36,300 bases of DNA from Clostridia bacterium (GTDB taxonomy: Bacteria; Bacillota; Clostridia; Oscillospirales; Acutalibacteraceae), in the NCBI GenBank assembly GCA_029098305.1, contig JAQXOB010000015.1:1-36300 (forward strand), read 5' to 3'. Both the position numbers and the translations under genes were made by a program. Position 1 is the first letter of the stretch, and each line of letters starts with the position of its first letter. Shown here piece after piece: positions 9,341 to 16,785 of this stretch. The notes below the pieces were generated by a model. The model saw nothing but the letters and a program-made list of their open reading frames with translations. It searched no databases and had not been told where the DNA came from.

Positions 9341-9377
9341 GTCGCAGGATGTATATACCTAAATATCATTCTGCGAC
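9341..9377 (+). other. Stem-loop between asnS and murI
   Basis: An 11-bp stem (GTCGCAGGATG pairing with CATTCTGCGAC, one G-T pair) encloses a 15-base AT-rich loop. On the plus strand it has no U-tract. On the minus strand it is followed after four bases by seven Ts. It may be a weak asnS terminator or processing site. Confidence 0.4.
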
Positions 9378-9409
9378 TATTCAAATACACAGCAAAGGAC
9401 AAATGCATT

Positions 9410-10237
9410 ATGAGGGATATGCCAATAGGTGTTTTTGATTCGGGGCTTGGAGGACTCACCTGCGTGAAAAAGCTTCGCAAAATTTTGCCTAATGAAAATA
9501 TAATATATTTTGGAGATACCGGCAGAGTGCCTTATGGCAACCGAAGCAACGAAACCATAAAAAAATACGCCTATCAGGATGCCTCATTTTTAAAATCAAA
9601 AAATGTGAAGGCAATCATTGCCGCCTGTGGCACTGTAAGTTCTGTGGCTACAGAGCTTGAAAGTGATCTCGATGTATTTTACACCGGTGTGCTCAAACCA
9701 ACCGCTACAAAAGCTGTGTCTTACACCAAAAACGGAAAAATTGCTGTTTTGGGTACATCTGCCACGATAAGAAGCGGCAGCTACGAGCGTGAAATAAAAA
9801 CAATCAACCCTGATATAGAGGTTATCGTGCAGGATTGTCCACTGTTTGTGCCACTTGTAGAAAACGGCTTTACAAACAAGGACAATGAGATTACTAAACT
9901 CACTGTAGAGCATTATCTCAAAAACATAAAATTCCTCGGTGCAGACACTGTGATATTAGGATGCACGCATTATCCTATAATCAAAGCTATAATAGGTGAA
10001 TATTTGGGCATGGAGGTTAAGCTGATCGACTCTGGCTCTGCCACCGCCTACCATTGTGCTGATTATCTGCGAGAGCATGACCTGCTCAACTCATCAGGAG
10101 TGCCGGGCAAAACCGAATACTATGTGAGCGACACAGAAGAAAGCTTCAGAAAGCTTGCAGGAATATTTCTCAAAGAGAAGCTTGGCGAAAACGTATTTCA
10201 CATTGATATAAGCCAATTTAAAAAAATTACAAATTAA
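9410..10237 (+). CDS. murI: Glutamate racemase
   Basis: This 275-aa cytoplasmic enzyme makes D-glutamate for peptidoglycan. It has the family start PIGVFDSGLGGL, the segment FGDTGRVPYGNRS and the second catalytic cysteine Cys185 in ILGCTHYP. The first catalytic cysteine Cys73 lies in AACGTVSS instead of the common CNTAS, so the Asn after the cysteine is Gly. The rest is canonical, so I expect racemase activity. AAAGGA precedes the ATG at 9410 by about 11 bases; an in-frame ATG at 9419 is also possible. It is followed by a strong terminator. Confidence 0.94.
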   Translation: MRDMPIGVFDSGLGGLTCVKKLRKILPNENIIYFGDTGRVPYGNRSNETIKKYAYQDASFLKSKNVKAIIAACGTVSSVATELESDLDVFYTGVLKPTATKAVSYTKNGKIAVLGTSATIRSGSYEREIKTINPDIEVIVQDCPLFVPLVENGFTNKDNEITKLTVEHYLKNIKFLGADTVILGCTHYPIIKAIIGEYLGMEVKLIDSGSATAYHCADYLREHDLLNSSGVPGKTEYYVSDTEESFRKLAGIFLKEKLGENVFHIDISQFKKITN

Positions 10238-10246
10238 TATAAACAC

Positions 10247-10302
10247 AAAAAAAGGGAGCTATAGCAAATCCGAAAAACGGATAAGCTATAGCCCCTCTTT
10301 TG
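10247..10302. terminator. Bidirectional terminator between murI and barstar genes
   Basis: GCTATAGC arms flank an inner hairpin (ATCCG-AAAAA-CGGAT), with extra GGG/CCC pairs outside. The plus strand continues CTCTTTTGT, and the minus strand has seven Ts. It sits between convergent murI (+) and the barstar genes (-) and should end both. Confidence 0.85.
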
Positions 10303-10332
10303 TATCTATGTAACGAAAATCAAACTACTTTA

Positions 10333-10644
10333 TTAGCTCTCAATTCTATAAGAAAAAGGTTTAATATCATCGTAGATACTACTATCTTCAGCTCTTTCTT
10401 TAACAAGCTCGTCTAACATTTTATGCATATTCTCAAGTTGCATATTAAACTCTTCAGACATCGTGTATTCTCCAATAATCAAAACTTCATCAGCATCACA
10501 CTCACTCCATAACAAATCCCAGAATGCATCCCAATTCGCTCCATACCATTCAGGAAAATCAAATGCCACTCTGATTCGTTCATGCAATTCTCTTAAATAT
10601 TTGCAACCTGTTAAATCTAATATAATTACTTTCTTTTCTTCCAT
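10333..10644 (-). CDS. Barstar-family RNase inhibitor, copy 1
   Basis: This 103-aa protein is of the barstar family, which binds and blocks barnase-type ribonucleases. The inhibitory region FDFPEWYGANWDAFWDLL matches the family signature. Asp39 and Asp43 correspond to barstar Asp35 and Asp39, so the toxin-facing residues are kept. I start at the ATG at 10644, 7 bases after AGGTGAT; the in-frame GTG at 10653 overlaps that site. It lies downstream of copy 2 and of the barnase-like frame on the same strand, a toxin-then-immunity order. It is probably functional immunity against the linked toxin or a relative from outside the cell. Confidence 0.9.
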   Translation of the reverse strand: MEEKKVIILDLTGCKYLRELHERIRVAFDFPEWYGANWDAFWDLLWSECDADEVLIIGEYTMSEEFNMQLENMHKMLDELVKERAEDSSIYDDIKPFSYRIES

Positions 10645-10648
10645 AGCA
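10538..10648 (-). repeat. 111-bp direct repeat, barstar copy 1
   Basis: This segment covers the start region of barstar copy 1. It matches 10886-10996 at 108 of 111 positions without gaps, by my count. Confidence 0.9.
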
Positions 10649-10680
10649 ATCACCTAATTTCAAAAAATCAGATTTTGGGT

Positions 10681-10992
10681 CTAACTCTCAATTCTGTAAG
10701 AAAATAAATTTATGTGATTATATAAACTATTATAATACTTTCTTTCTTCCACAACTTTATCCAAGATTACTATCAACTTCAAAAAATATTTTTTTAACTC
10801 ATCTGACAGCGTACTATAACCCTTGATTATCAGTTCATCCGCATCACATTCTGTTGACATAAGATCATCAAATGCACTTATATTAGCTCCATACCACCCA
10901 GGAAAATCAAATGCCACTCTGATTCGTTCATGCAATTCTCTTAAATATTTGCAATCTGTTAAATCTAATATAATTACTTTCTTTTCTTCCAT
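10681..10992 (-). CDS. Barstar-family RNase inhibitor, copy 2
   Basis: This 103-aa protein is a tandem paralogue of copy 1. The first ~34 residues are almost identical (MEEKKVIILDL, YLRELHERIRVAFDFP) and both end in SYRIES, but the middle has diverged. The inhibitory loop reads WYGANISAFDDLM: the equivalent of barstar Asp35 is Ser39, while the key Asp39 equivalent (Asp43) remains. The ATG at 10992 has AAGGAG 7 bases upstream; upstream in-frame starts lie inside the barnase frame. It may recognise a different RNase variant or be decaying; the open frame and strong ribosome site favour the former. Confidence 0.88.
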   Translation of the reverse strand: MEEKKVIILDLTDCKYLRELHERIRVAFDFPGWYGANISAFDDLMSTECDADELIIKGYSTLSDELKKYFLKLIVILDKVVEERKYYNSLYNHINLFSYRIES

Positions 10993-10996
10993 AGCA
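10886..10996 (-). repeat. 111-bp direct repeat, barstar copy 2
   Basis: This is the partner of 10538-10648, with three substitutions and no gap by my count. It marks a recent tandem duplication or gene conversion limited to the 5' part of the gene. Confidence 0.9.
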
Positions 10997-11002
10997 GTCT
11001 CC

Positions 11003-11275
11003 TTATATAATTTCATAAAATGTTTCATAATGGTCGTATGTAACAAAAATCAATCCGTCATTGGACCACAAAATTCTGTGCTTGTTTCTTCTTCCTTCAT
11101 AATAATTTATATCTGCTTCATACCATATTCTGCCGGGTGCATCAGGCAGGTGTCCATTAGAATTTTTATAAACCCCTTTTGAATACATTTTTCCCGGAGC
11201 AAATTTTGATGGTTTCCTACCATCTTTCCATCCAGATTCGATTAATTCCTCTTTTGTAACATAATATTCCGGCAA
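11003..11275 (-). pseudogene. Barnase-family ribonuclease domain cut off from its N-terminal part by a stop codon
   Basis: The 90-codon frame is a clear barnase-type RNase. In this frame Lys29, Arg49, Glu53, Arg63, Arg67, His82 and Tyr83 align with barnase Lys27, Arg59, Glu73, Arg83, Arg87, His102 and Tyr103 (see WYEADINYYEGRRN and YDHYETF), so the active site looks intact. There is no signal peptide. The only possible start is a TTG at 11275 with no ribosome site. The frame continues upstream through four codons and a TAA at 11288-11290 into the MuF-like gene in the same phase, so both were probably one protein. It may be inactivated by a nonsense mutation or made at low level by read-through. 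Two barstar genes follow at once. Confidence 0.85.
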
Positions 11276-11287
11276 TTTACCAAAATA

Positions 11288-11614
11288 TTAAAGCCAATAA
11301 TCGGCTCCGTCTTTCTCGTCTTTGGTGGCATTGCCCGCTTCAATTGACTTCATTGGTATAATAACACACCTACAATTATTATGCAACGGCGGTTCAGAAT
11401 TAACTATTTCAGCATTTTGATAGATTTGACCATGCTTTGATAGACACTCAATACAAGTGTGTAAATCAAGTGTTGTTCTCCAATTTTTATAATTTATACT
11501 TTGCGTAGTAATCGGCTCGAATGTATCAAATAAACCCTTTTCTACACATATTGGTTCATCGTAATATACAATAGTTTTCCTGACAAAATATTTACCATCT
11601 CTAAATTCTGTCAT
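11288..11614 (-). CDS. MuF-like N-terminal part of a barnase toxin
   Basis: This frame encodes about 108 residues. HTCIECLSKHG and PPLHNNCRC form a Cys/His set typical of the C-terminal part of phage Mu F-type head proteins, the domain often fused to polymorphic toxins in Firmicutes phages. The ending GADYWL precedes a TAA; read-through gives YFGKLPEYY and then the RNase domain. I start at the ATG at 11614, which has GGAG 6 bases upstream; the ATG at 11626 has no site. The natural product is probably the ~204-aa MuF-barnase fusion. Full-size MuF proteins are longer, so this is a short carrier version. Confidence 0.75.
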   Translation of the reverse strand: MTEFRDGKYFVRKTIVYYDEPICVEKGLFDTFEPITTQSINYKNWRTTLDLHTCIECLSKHGQIYQNAEIVNSEPPLHNNCRCVIIPMKSIEAGNATKDEKDGADYWL

Positions 11615-11692
11615 AAATTTCTCCATAAAATTAAAGATGGAACTGTCGCATTAAGGTTAATATGCACAAATAAACGAGGTTGTTATCAAAAT

Positions 11693-11828
11693 CAGCTCCC
11701 TCTGACGAGGGAGCTGTCGAGTGAAACGAGACTGAGGGAGAGAAAAAACTGCTTTTTGCAGAATTTTTATCTTTTCTCTCCCTCCGTCAAAACTTCGTTT
11801 TGCCACCTCCCTCATCAGAGGGAGGCGC
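11693..11828. repeat. 135-bp MITE/REP-like palindromic element
   Basis: Two half-elements face each other. The left has a terminal hairpin (GCTCCCTC-TGAC-GAGGGAGC) and then ACTGAGGGAGAGA. The right has TCTCTCCCTCCGTCA and a terminal hairpin (CCTCCCT-CATCAG-AGGGAGG). The halves are imperfect inverted copies around an AT-rich centre. It encodes no protein and resembles dispersed non-autonomous palindromic repeats of gut clostridia. It separates the phage operon from the toxin gene. Nothing else is visible in 11627-11866. Confidence 0.8.
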
Positions 11829-11866
11829 AAATTGTGCAAATTGCCTCTAGTGCAACAGCCCTTGTT

Positions 11867-12931
11867 TTATAATGCTGTAACCTCTGCTACTATACGCATA
11901 CCATTATTTCTAAGATAAATCTCATATATCTTATCTGCCTGCGGATCAAAAATTCCGTTAACAATGTCATCTCCATGCCAGAGCAAATAGCTGTTCACGC
12001 CCACACTACATGCTCTTGACGCCCTGAAGCTGACTCTTGCTTCACTGCCACAGTCAAATTCACGGTCATTTATATTTAAGCCAACATAAGACACCGTATC
12101 TTTTAGCATAATAGTAATCACATCACCAACTTGTGCAGTGCCACTAAAGGATACACCGCAGTCATTAAGGTTCTGTGGATCGCCATACAATAACCAGCTA
12201 TCGCCATTATATGTAAACGCATATTCCTTTACCACTCCGTAGTTTTCATTAAAATGTAGATAAAACTTGTCTGTTTCTACAAATACAATACCCAGATTTT
12301 CTCCCACTGTAGCAGTCGCCTCTGCATTATAAGGCTTCACCACAAAGTTGTAATTTGGTTTAATAACAATAGTCGGTGAATTTCCTATTACAACCTCATA
12401 TCGAGGCTTGACATAGCGTGATATATAATCCCCAAGCATACCAAAATCCACATAATCCATATCGTTTTCCAGTTCACTCATATTGGTCAGTACCTTGATA
12501 TTAGATATATCCTTTATATTTTCCATCAGATCAGACATAACATCTTCCATACGCTTGATTCTTTCTAAAGAGTCAGGAGTGTTCATTTGTTCATTAAACT
12601 GATAAGAAAAACAGCTTGGAACTGTAGGCACATCACATTCTTTAGAATAAAAACTCTTGTAAAGCTCACCGTCTATTCTTTCGCCACAAACACCAACAAC
12701 AAATTTTTCTTCTTTTAACACTTGTGTTGGAATATAACATTCATTGTTTTCCAGCTCAATGCGATATGCCCTATCTTCTGTTTTAAACACAGCCGATTTT
12801 GAGCAAGCATCATCCCATATAGAGCCTTCAAAAACAAAGCGTGCTTTTATGTAGTTCGTGCTATCATCCACAAGCTCAGGCAACTCACAGCATATTATCT
12901 CCAGGTCATAAACCTCAAAATCTATAATCAT
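11867..12931 (-). CDS. Putative tail-tip or fibre-like structural protein
   Basis: This 354-aa protein is the last gene of the phage operon. I recognise no named domain. The N-terminal ~115 residues look like a beta-rich attachment domain (FVFEGSIWDDACSKSAVF), recalling upper-baseplate or fibre N-termini. A short helical stretch at about 119-145 (ERIKRMEDVMSDLMENI) could form a trimeric coil, and the rest is beta-rich with repeated NY/NF segments. Its position after the XkdU-like gene is where fibre genes usually sit. AAAGGAG precedes the ATG at 12931 by 6-7 bases. The role is inferred from order and composition. Confidence 0.6.
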   Translation of the reverse strand: MIIDFEVYDLEIICCELPELVDDSTNYIKARFVFEGSIWDDACSKSAVFKTEDRAYRIELENNECYIPTQVLKEEKFVVGVCGERIDGELYKSFYSKECDVPTVPSCFSYQFNEQMNTPDSLERIKRMEDVMSDLMENIKDISNIKVLTNMSELENDMDYVDFGMLGDYISRYVKPRYEVVIGNSPTIVIKPNYNFVVKPYNAEATATVGENLGIVFVETDKFYLHFNENYGVVKEYAFTYNGDSWLLYGDPQNLNDCGVSFSGTAQVGDVITIMLKDTVSYVGLNINDREFDCGSEARVSFRASRACSVGVNSYLLWHGDDIVNGIFDPQADKIYEIYLRNNGMRIVAEVTAL

Positions 12932-12952
12932 ATTATCTCTCCTTTGCTATCA

Positions 12953-13438
12953 TCATCCATACACAAAGCTAATATCATATCCCACAGGAAAAAGCCCTAA
13001 TATCTGTCTTTCAATAATTTCGCTTTCCTGCGGTGTGTGATAATCATAAATATTTATTTCCATCTTGAAATCAACAAGATTATCTATGGTACAGTATGCA
13101 GAGCATCCCAGTTTTTGAAAGATTTGCGACAAATTTGATCTATTAATACACTTGCATTTAAGAGTTAATCTATCTTTTAATAACTGACGTCTTTGCTCAG
13201 TAGTAAGGGTTGGTCTCACACCACCTATAATTTGCTCACGCTTGATAAGTCCGTCATACTCCGCTGTATCTATAAAAAGCTCTCTATACAAATTGCTGAG
13301 AAAGCCTCTTAACAAACCCGTTTCATAAGAGCAAGCATAAATCTCAGCATATAGCTTAGTATTCTCAGATATATTCGTCATTTCTGCGCTTTCGAGTGCA
13401 GTGATCATTCTTTCTCCATAACTATTCATATCAATCAC
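12953..13438 (-). CDS. XkdU/YmfQ-like baseplate protein
   Basis: This 161-aa protein resembles the DUF2313 (YmfQ/XkdU) family, which follows baseplate J genes in contractile-tailed phages and PBSX-like elements. The family core is visible as LYRELFIDTAEYDGLIKREQ, followed by LTTEQRRQLLKDRL. It starts seven bases after the baseplate J stop codon. The GTG at 13438 or the ATG at 13429 could be the start, and the ribosome site is weak, so translation is probably coupled. Confidence 0.75.
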   Translation of the reverse strand: MIDMNSYGERMITALESAEMTNISENTKLYAEIYACSYETGLLRGFLSNLYRELFIDTAEYDGLIKREQIIGGVRPTLTTEQRRQLLKDRLTLKCKCINRSNLSQIFQKLGCSAYCTIDNLVDFKMEINIYDYHTPQESEIIERQILGLFPVGYDISFVYG

Positions 13439-13444
13439 ACTTTC

Positions 13445-14524
13445 TTAAAGCAAAGCCTTGCTCACAGTAATAACGCCCGGTGTGATAAGCTGATTATGAC
13501 TTATAACCGGAAACTCAGTGCTGTTTTTTACGGTTACTTTATCAATCCCTTCGATACCGCAAAGTGCATTTTTTACTAAATCAGATGTAATTTTTTCGCC
13601 AACGCTTCTTGTAGACAGATAATTTAGCAATACAAGTTCACATTCGTCCTGAATACGGTTAAAATCATAACCTGCACCCACACTAATACCTATACTGATA
13701 TTCACAGGCTCTGCTACAGCCGCCGCTGCAATTATGTCTACACCCACCTGACCAAGCTCGTTTAGAACATCTTGTGCTTGTGTCACTGTCTGCGAAGACA
13801 CAACAGTTCCGTTGCCTCCTAAAAATGCATACACCACACTTTTGTGATCTTCATTAAGCAAAAAATTAACAGAGCGAACACCATCAACATTAGATAAAAG
13901 ATCTCTGTAGTAGCCTATGTTTGCACCGGTAGAAGGATATCTTATTTTATTTAATAATCTTTGTCTCAAAAATTCATCTTGCTCTGTGTCTGTGCCTCCG
14001 CCAACTTCTGCGCTTGTTACTGTTACAATATTGCGCATAGCAACACCAACAACCTGTATCTCGTTTTTACCTATCTGCTCTATATCATCTTCTCCACAGT
14101 TATATCCTGCTCCACATTCTTCTGCTGTTACATCTGCTCTTACTGATTGTTCACCTGAGCTTATCTTAACTGTGGCATCGGTGTAGTAGTTTAATCCATC
14201 TTTGCTTATTAGCTGTGTTCCGGCAGGGATAATAACATCTGTTTCCAAAGTCTCCGTAAGCGAAAACACCACTCTTCCTGTGGCCTTTGTGCCTTCCAAG
14301 CGTGTAAGTCCATATGCACTGGCGTGCTTATCCAGTGATTCACCGTCTGCCGATTGTATGAACATCTGCTTTTTTAGCCACTCTGCATACAAATATGCCT
14401 CAAAAATTTCGCTTGCATATGTCTGTAGTCTTAAACCACAATCAGATGCATCAGATGGCACATAGCCTGCTTTCAGGGCAAAATTTTCTTTCATTCTGCT
14501 CAAAATTTCCGAATAACTATCCAT
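13445..14524 (-). CDS. Baseplate J-like protein (XkdT/gp47 family)
   Basis: This 359-aa protein belongs to the baseplate J family, which forms the wedge periphery of contractile-tail baseplates. Diagnostic stretches are ESLDKHASAYGLTRL near residue 60, IIPAGTQLISKDGLNYYT, the GGGTDTEQDEFLRQRLL segment and YPSTGANIGYYRDLL. The C-terminal part matches the usual ring domain ending. It overlaps the gp25-like gene by 8 bases. The presence of a full-length J protein argues that a baseplate is really built. Confidence 0.9.
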   Translation of the reverse strand: MDSYSEILSRMKENFALKAGYVPSDASDCGLRLQTYASEIFEAYLYAEWLKKQMFIQSADGESLDKHASAYGLTRLEGTKATGRVVFSLTETLETDVIIPAGTQLISKDGLNYYTDATVKISSGEQSVRADVTAEECGAGYNCGEDDIEQIGKNEIQVVGVAMRNIVTVTSAEVGGGTDTEQDEFLRQRLLNKIRYPSTGANIGYYRDLLSNVDGVRSVNFLLNEDHKSVVYAFLGGNGTVVSSQTVTQAQDVLNELGQVGVDIIAAAAVAEPVNISIGISVGAGYDFNRIQDECELVLLNYLSTRSVGEKITSDLVKNALCGIEGIDKVTVKNSTEFPVISHNQLITPGVITVSKALL

Positions 14525-14822
14525 TTATACAAATCTTCTCCGTTTCATATATTTTTCCCATATATCTATATCGCACACTCACACAAAAAGAATACTCGCC
14601 ATCTGTTTCTATATTGATACCCTCGTATTCTGCATCACTGCACTGCATAATAGCCTCTCTGACCACCTGTTCACATTCTTTTTCAAAATTATCTGAAAGC
14701 ATTTTCACTTCTGTTAGTCTGCTGCCAATCTGTGGATTAAATGCAAACGAGCCTTTTCGTATTGCGATACAGTTATACACAGCTTTTCTTAATTTTTCCG
14801 CATAATTTCCGTTGTCTATCAT
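14517..14822 (-). CDS. gp25/XkdS-like baseplate wedge protein
   Basis: This 101-aa protein has the small size of the gp25-like wedge initiator. FNPQIGSRLTEV and the helix ECEQVVREAIMQC, followed by a beta pair ending RYRYMGKIYETEKI, match the fold expected between the LysM protein and baseplate J in PBSX-type clusters. In that family the wedge contacts the first sheath ring, which makes the absence of a sheath gene notable. AGGAGG lies 6 bases before the ATG at 14822, which overlaps the preceding stop as ATGA. Confidence 0.75.
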   Translation of the reverse strand: MIDNGNYAEKLRKAVYNCIAIRKGSFAFNPQIGSRLTEVKMLSDNFEKECEQVVREAIMQCSDAEYEGINIETDGEYSFCVSVRYRYMGKIYETEKICING

Positions 14823-15322
14823 TCTGTGTCCTCCTGTGGTGTGCTTCTTCTCAATAATATTTTGTCACCTGCATGGAGCATATAAGATTTTAGGTTACCC
14901 TGATTTGCAAGGACGATTTGAGTCATATCACATCCAGTCCTTTCGCAAAAATGCCACAAATTCTCATCCTCTGTCACGCAATACACATCTGCTCTACCGT
15001 TTTCCACATTATTCTGTTTTTTAAACTCAAAGCTGTATTCTATGATATCAGGTGATATTGATACAGTGTAATCCAGCTTGATTAGCTTAGCCCAAAAGCT
15101 ACCAAGCTCCGGCACACAAAGCACATTAGCTCTGTCATCTCGCAACAATCTATCCAGCTCGGCTGCAAGTCTGCCACAATCACTCCCAAAGAGCTTTCCT
15201 TTGCCCACAATTGTGTTGTATTCATCATCGCTAGTTTCTTTATTTACACTTTTATTTACACTGATGCTCTCAGGGTTGTATGGCATCTCAAATTCGCCAA
15301 ATCTCATCAAATATGTATTCAT
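14819..15322 (-). CDS. LysM-containing baseplate/tail protein (XkdP/gp53-like)
   Basis: This protein of about 167 aa has an N-terminal domain (RFGEFEMPYNPESISVNK) typical of XkdP-type tail proteins and a C-terminal LysM domain over the last ~45 residues (DENLWHFCERTG, ANQGNLKSYMLHAGDKILL). In contractile tails such proteins join tube and baseplate hub. The ATG at 15322 overlaps the upstream stop as ATGA and has AGGTGG about 7 bases upstream, so I prefer it to the GTG at 15328. Confidence 0.82.
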   Translation of the reverse strand: MNTYLMRFGEFEMPYNPESISVNKSVNKETSDDEYNTIVGKGKLFGSDCGRLAAELDRLLRDDRANVLCVPELGSFWAKLIKLDYTVSISPDIIEYSFEFKKQNNVENGRADVYCVTEDENLWHFCERTGCDMTQIVLANQGNLKSYMLHAGDKILLRRSTPQEDTE

Positions 15323-16059
15323 CCGCACACCACCTGCTTTCCTTTTGCATATATCTGTATATCATCCACTCGCCTGCGTGCCAAATCATACTTAATATCT
15401 GTGACATGACACCCTGTGTATATTACGTCATCAAATCCCAGAGTAAAATTATTTAGGTCATCTATATTATCAATTACATCAATAGGAAAGCTCTTTATCT
15501 CTATCACGTGCAACTGCATATTGGGATAAAAATTCACCGGCTCATTGCTCCACAGCTGATACAGGGGCTTAAAATTATTGTTTTCATACGAGTTTATATA
15601 TCTGGCGTCAAAAGACTTTCCATCTATAAACACCGTCACGCTTACTTCTTCGTCTTCATATATATTATCTATAACCTCGCTGATCTTACACTTCACCGTC
15701 ATTTCGCAAGTAAAAGCAAGTGCGTCTGCATCATATTGCACACTGCCGGAGGCTATGCTTATCAACCCCGAAACATTTTTTAACAGACATTCGCCTATCT
15801 CACCGGCAACAGACTGACATTCATTTCCGCCTGCATTCACAGGAGTATATATTTTAAGCAAAAATGTTTCATAGGAGTATAGATCCGACTGAATAAACGT
15901 ATCTTTTATGCCCACAGTGCATATTTTCTTGCTCACAGGTCTTTTAACTCTGTGAGTAAGCATAGCCTGATTAAACTCTATCTTGCTTAATCTTGGATTA
16001 TCCCTCAACGTATTAAGCAGAACATCTGCCTTATCCGTAAAAATTGCCATTGCTGTCAC
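15319..16059 (-). CDS. Unknown phage protein in the slot of the tail tube/sheath genes
   Basis: This 246-aa protein is the only product between the connector genes and the LysM protein. I do not recognise it. The first ~115 residues (NTLRDNPRLSKIEF, SVAGEIGECLLKNVSGLIS) look like a tail-completion or terminator-type fold. The second half is beta-rich (VTVFIDGKSFDARYI, GCHVTDIKYDLARRRVDDIQIYA) and could be a tube-like or adaptor domain. A fusion of terminator and tube functions is my speculation. A GTG at 16059 (AAGGA upstream) or an ATG at 16050 (GGTGA upstream) starts it, overlapping the preceding gene. Confidence 0.6.
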   Translation of the reverse strand: MTAMAIFTDKADVLLNTLRDNPRLSKIEFNQAMLTHRVKRPVSKKICTVGIKDTFIQSDLYSYETFLLKIYTPVNAGGNECQSVAGEIGECLLKNVSGLISIASGSVQYDADALAFTCEMTVKCKISEVIDNIYEDEEVSVTVFIDGKSFDARYINSYENNNFKPLYQLWSNEPVNFYPNMQLHVIEIKSFPIDVIDNIDDLNNFTLGFDDVIYTGCHVTDIKYDLARRRVDDIQIYAKGKQVVCG

Positions 16060-16396
16060 CGCCGTCCTTTTTGCTCAAAATTGCCCACACATACAAAGGC
16101 TCATCGCCACTAAGATATATCTCTGCCTTACGAATACAATATTCTTCGCTATCAATAGTCACCACGGCAGATGTATCCATCTTATCCAGCCTGAGGTCAG
16201 GCGGACCTACATAAGTGTAGCGTCCGCCATCTGCAATACCTGCCTCAAGATATGCGTTGTCAATATATACTCTGTTTTTATATCTTAAAGGAGAAATAAA
16301 AGCCTTGCTCTCATATTTCTCACCATTATAACTAACCTGCACAGTTGTGCCATATTTTTCAAAATTACGCTGAATTCTATTTTTTGTTACACTCAT
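16031..16396 (-). CDS. Head-tail connector/stopper-like protein
   Basis: This 121-aa protein is mostly beta (TTVQVSYNGEKYESKAFISP, AVVTIDSEEYCIRKAEIYL), as expected for stopper or head-closure proteins. It lies second after the major capsid gene, where such connectors are found. Its ATG shares one base with the preceding stop (TGATG). The assignment rests on position, size and general character only. Confidence 0.6.
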   Translation of the reverse strand: MSVTKNRIQRNFEKYGTTVQVSYNGEKYESKAFISPLRYKNRVYIDNAYLEAGIADGGRYTYVGPPDLRLDKMDTSAVVTIDSEEYCIRKAEIYLSGDEPLYVWAILSKKDGGDSNGNFYG

Positions 16397-16785
16397 CAGC
16401 CATCATACCTCACACTGCGAAAAGAAAACCTGCCCTCATCCAAAAGATCGCTGATAGACGCCTTGGCCTCTATCCACATATCATATGCAAACTTGCAGGC
16501 ATTGTCATTCTTTGTGATACTCACATCACCTGCCGAGAAGCTTTTATCCTCTCTTATGCACATTAGCATCACATAGTTGTAAAATGCAAGCATTGCACAA
16601 GCATCTTCTACTCTCACAGTGTCTTCAGAGTTTAGATCTGCAGATTTCAGCATTGCCTTTATCTGTCGCATGGATTTTAGACATATAGGTTGCCATTTCT
16701 CTCTGTCACCTTCATCTATATCGGCAAGCACCGAAAATCTGCTCAAAATATTGCTTAGCTTAATATTCAAGGCAGAGCCTCCCAT
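16396..16785 (-). CDS. Head-tail adaptor-like protein
   Basis: This protein of about 129 aa is mostly helical (EDACAMLAFYNYVMLMCI, DMWIEAKASISDLL), like gp6/gp15-type adaptors that sit under the portal, and it directly follows the major capsid gene. The ATG at 16785 overlaps the capsid stop codon. A GGGAGG site lies 7 bases before an in-frame TTG at 16770, which may be the real start. The function is inferred from position and predicted fold. Confidence 0.6.
   Translation of the reverse strand: MGGSALNIKLSNILSRFSVLADIDEGDREKWQPICLKSMRQIKAMLKSADLNSEDTVRVEDACAMLAFYNYVMLMCIREDKSFSAGDVSITKNDNACKFAYDMWIEAKASISDLLDEGRFSFRSVRYDG

Noticed and set aside
9341-9377. Stem-loop as a true asnS terminator
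   Set aside because: The plus strand has no U-tract after the stem, so I list it only as a stem-loop.
10333-10653. Barstar copy 1 starting at the GTG at 10653
   Set aside because: The GTG lies in the ribosome site (AGGTGATT); the ATG at 10644 has correct spacing and matches the start of copy 2.
11657-11839. 60-codon frame inside the palindromic element
   Set aside because: It is formed by the inverted repeat itself and has no ribosome site or protein-like composition.
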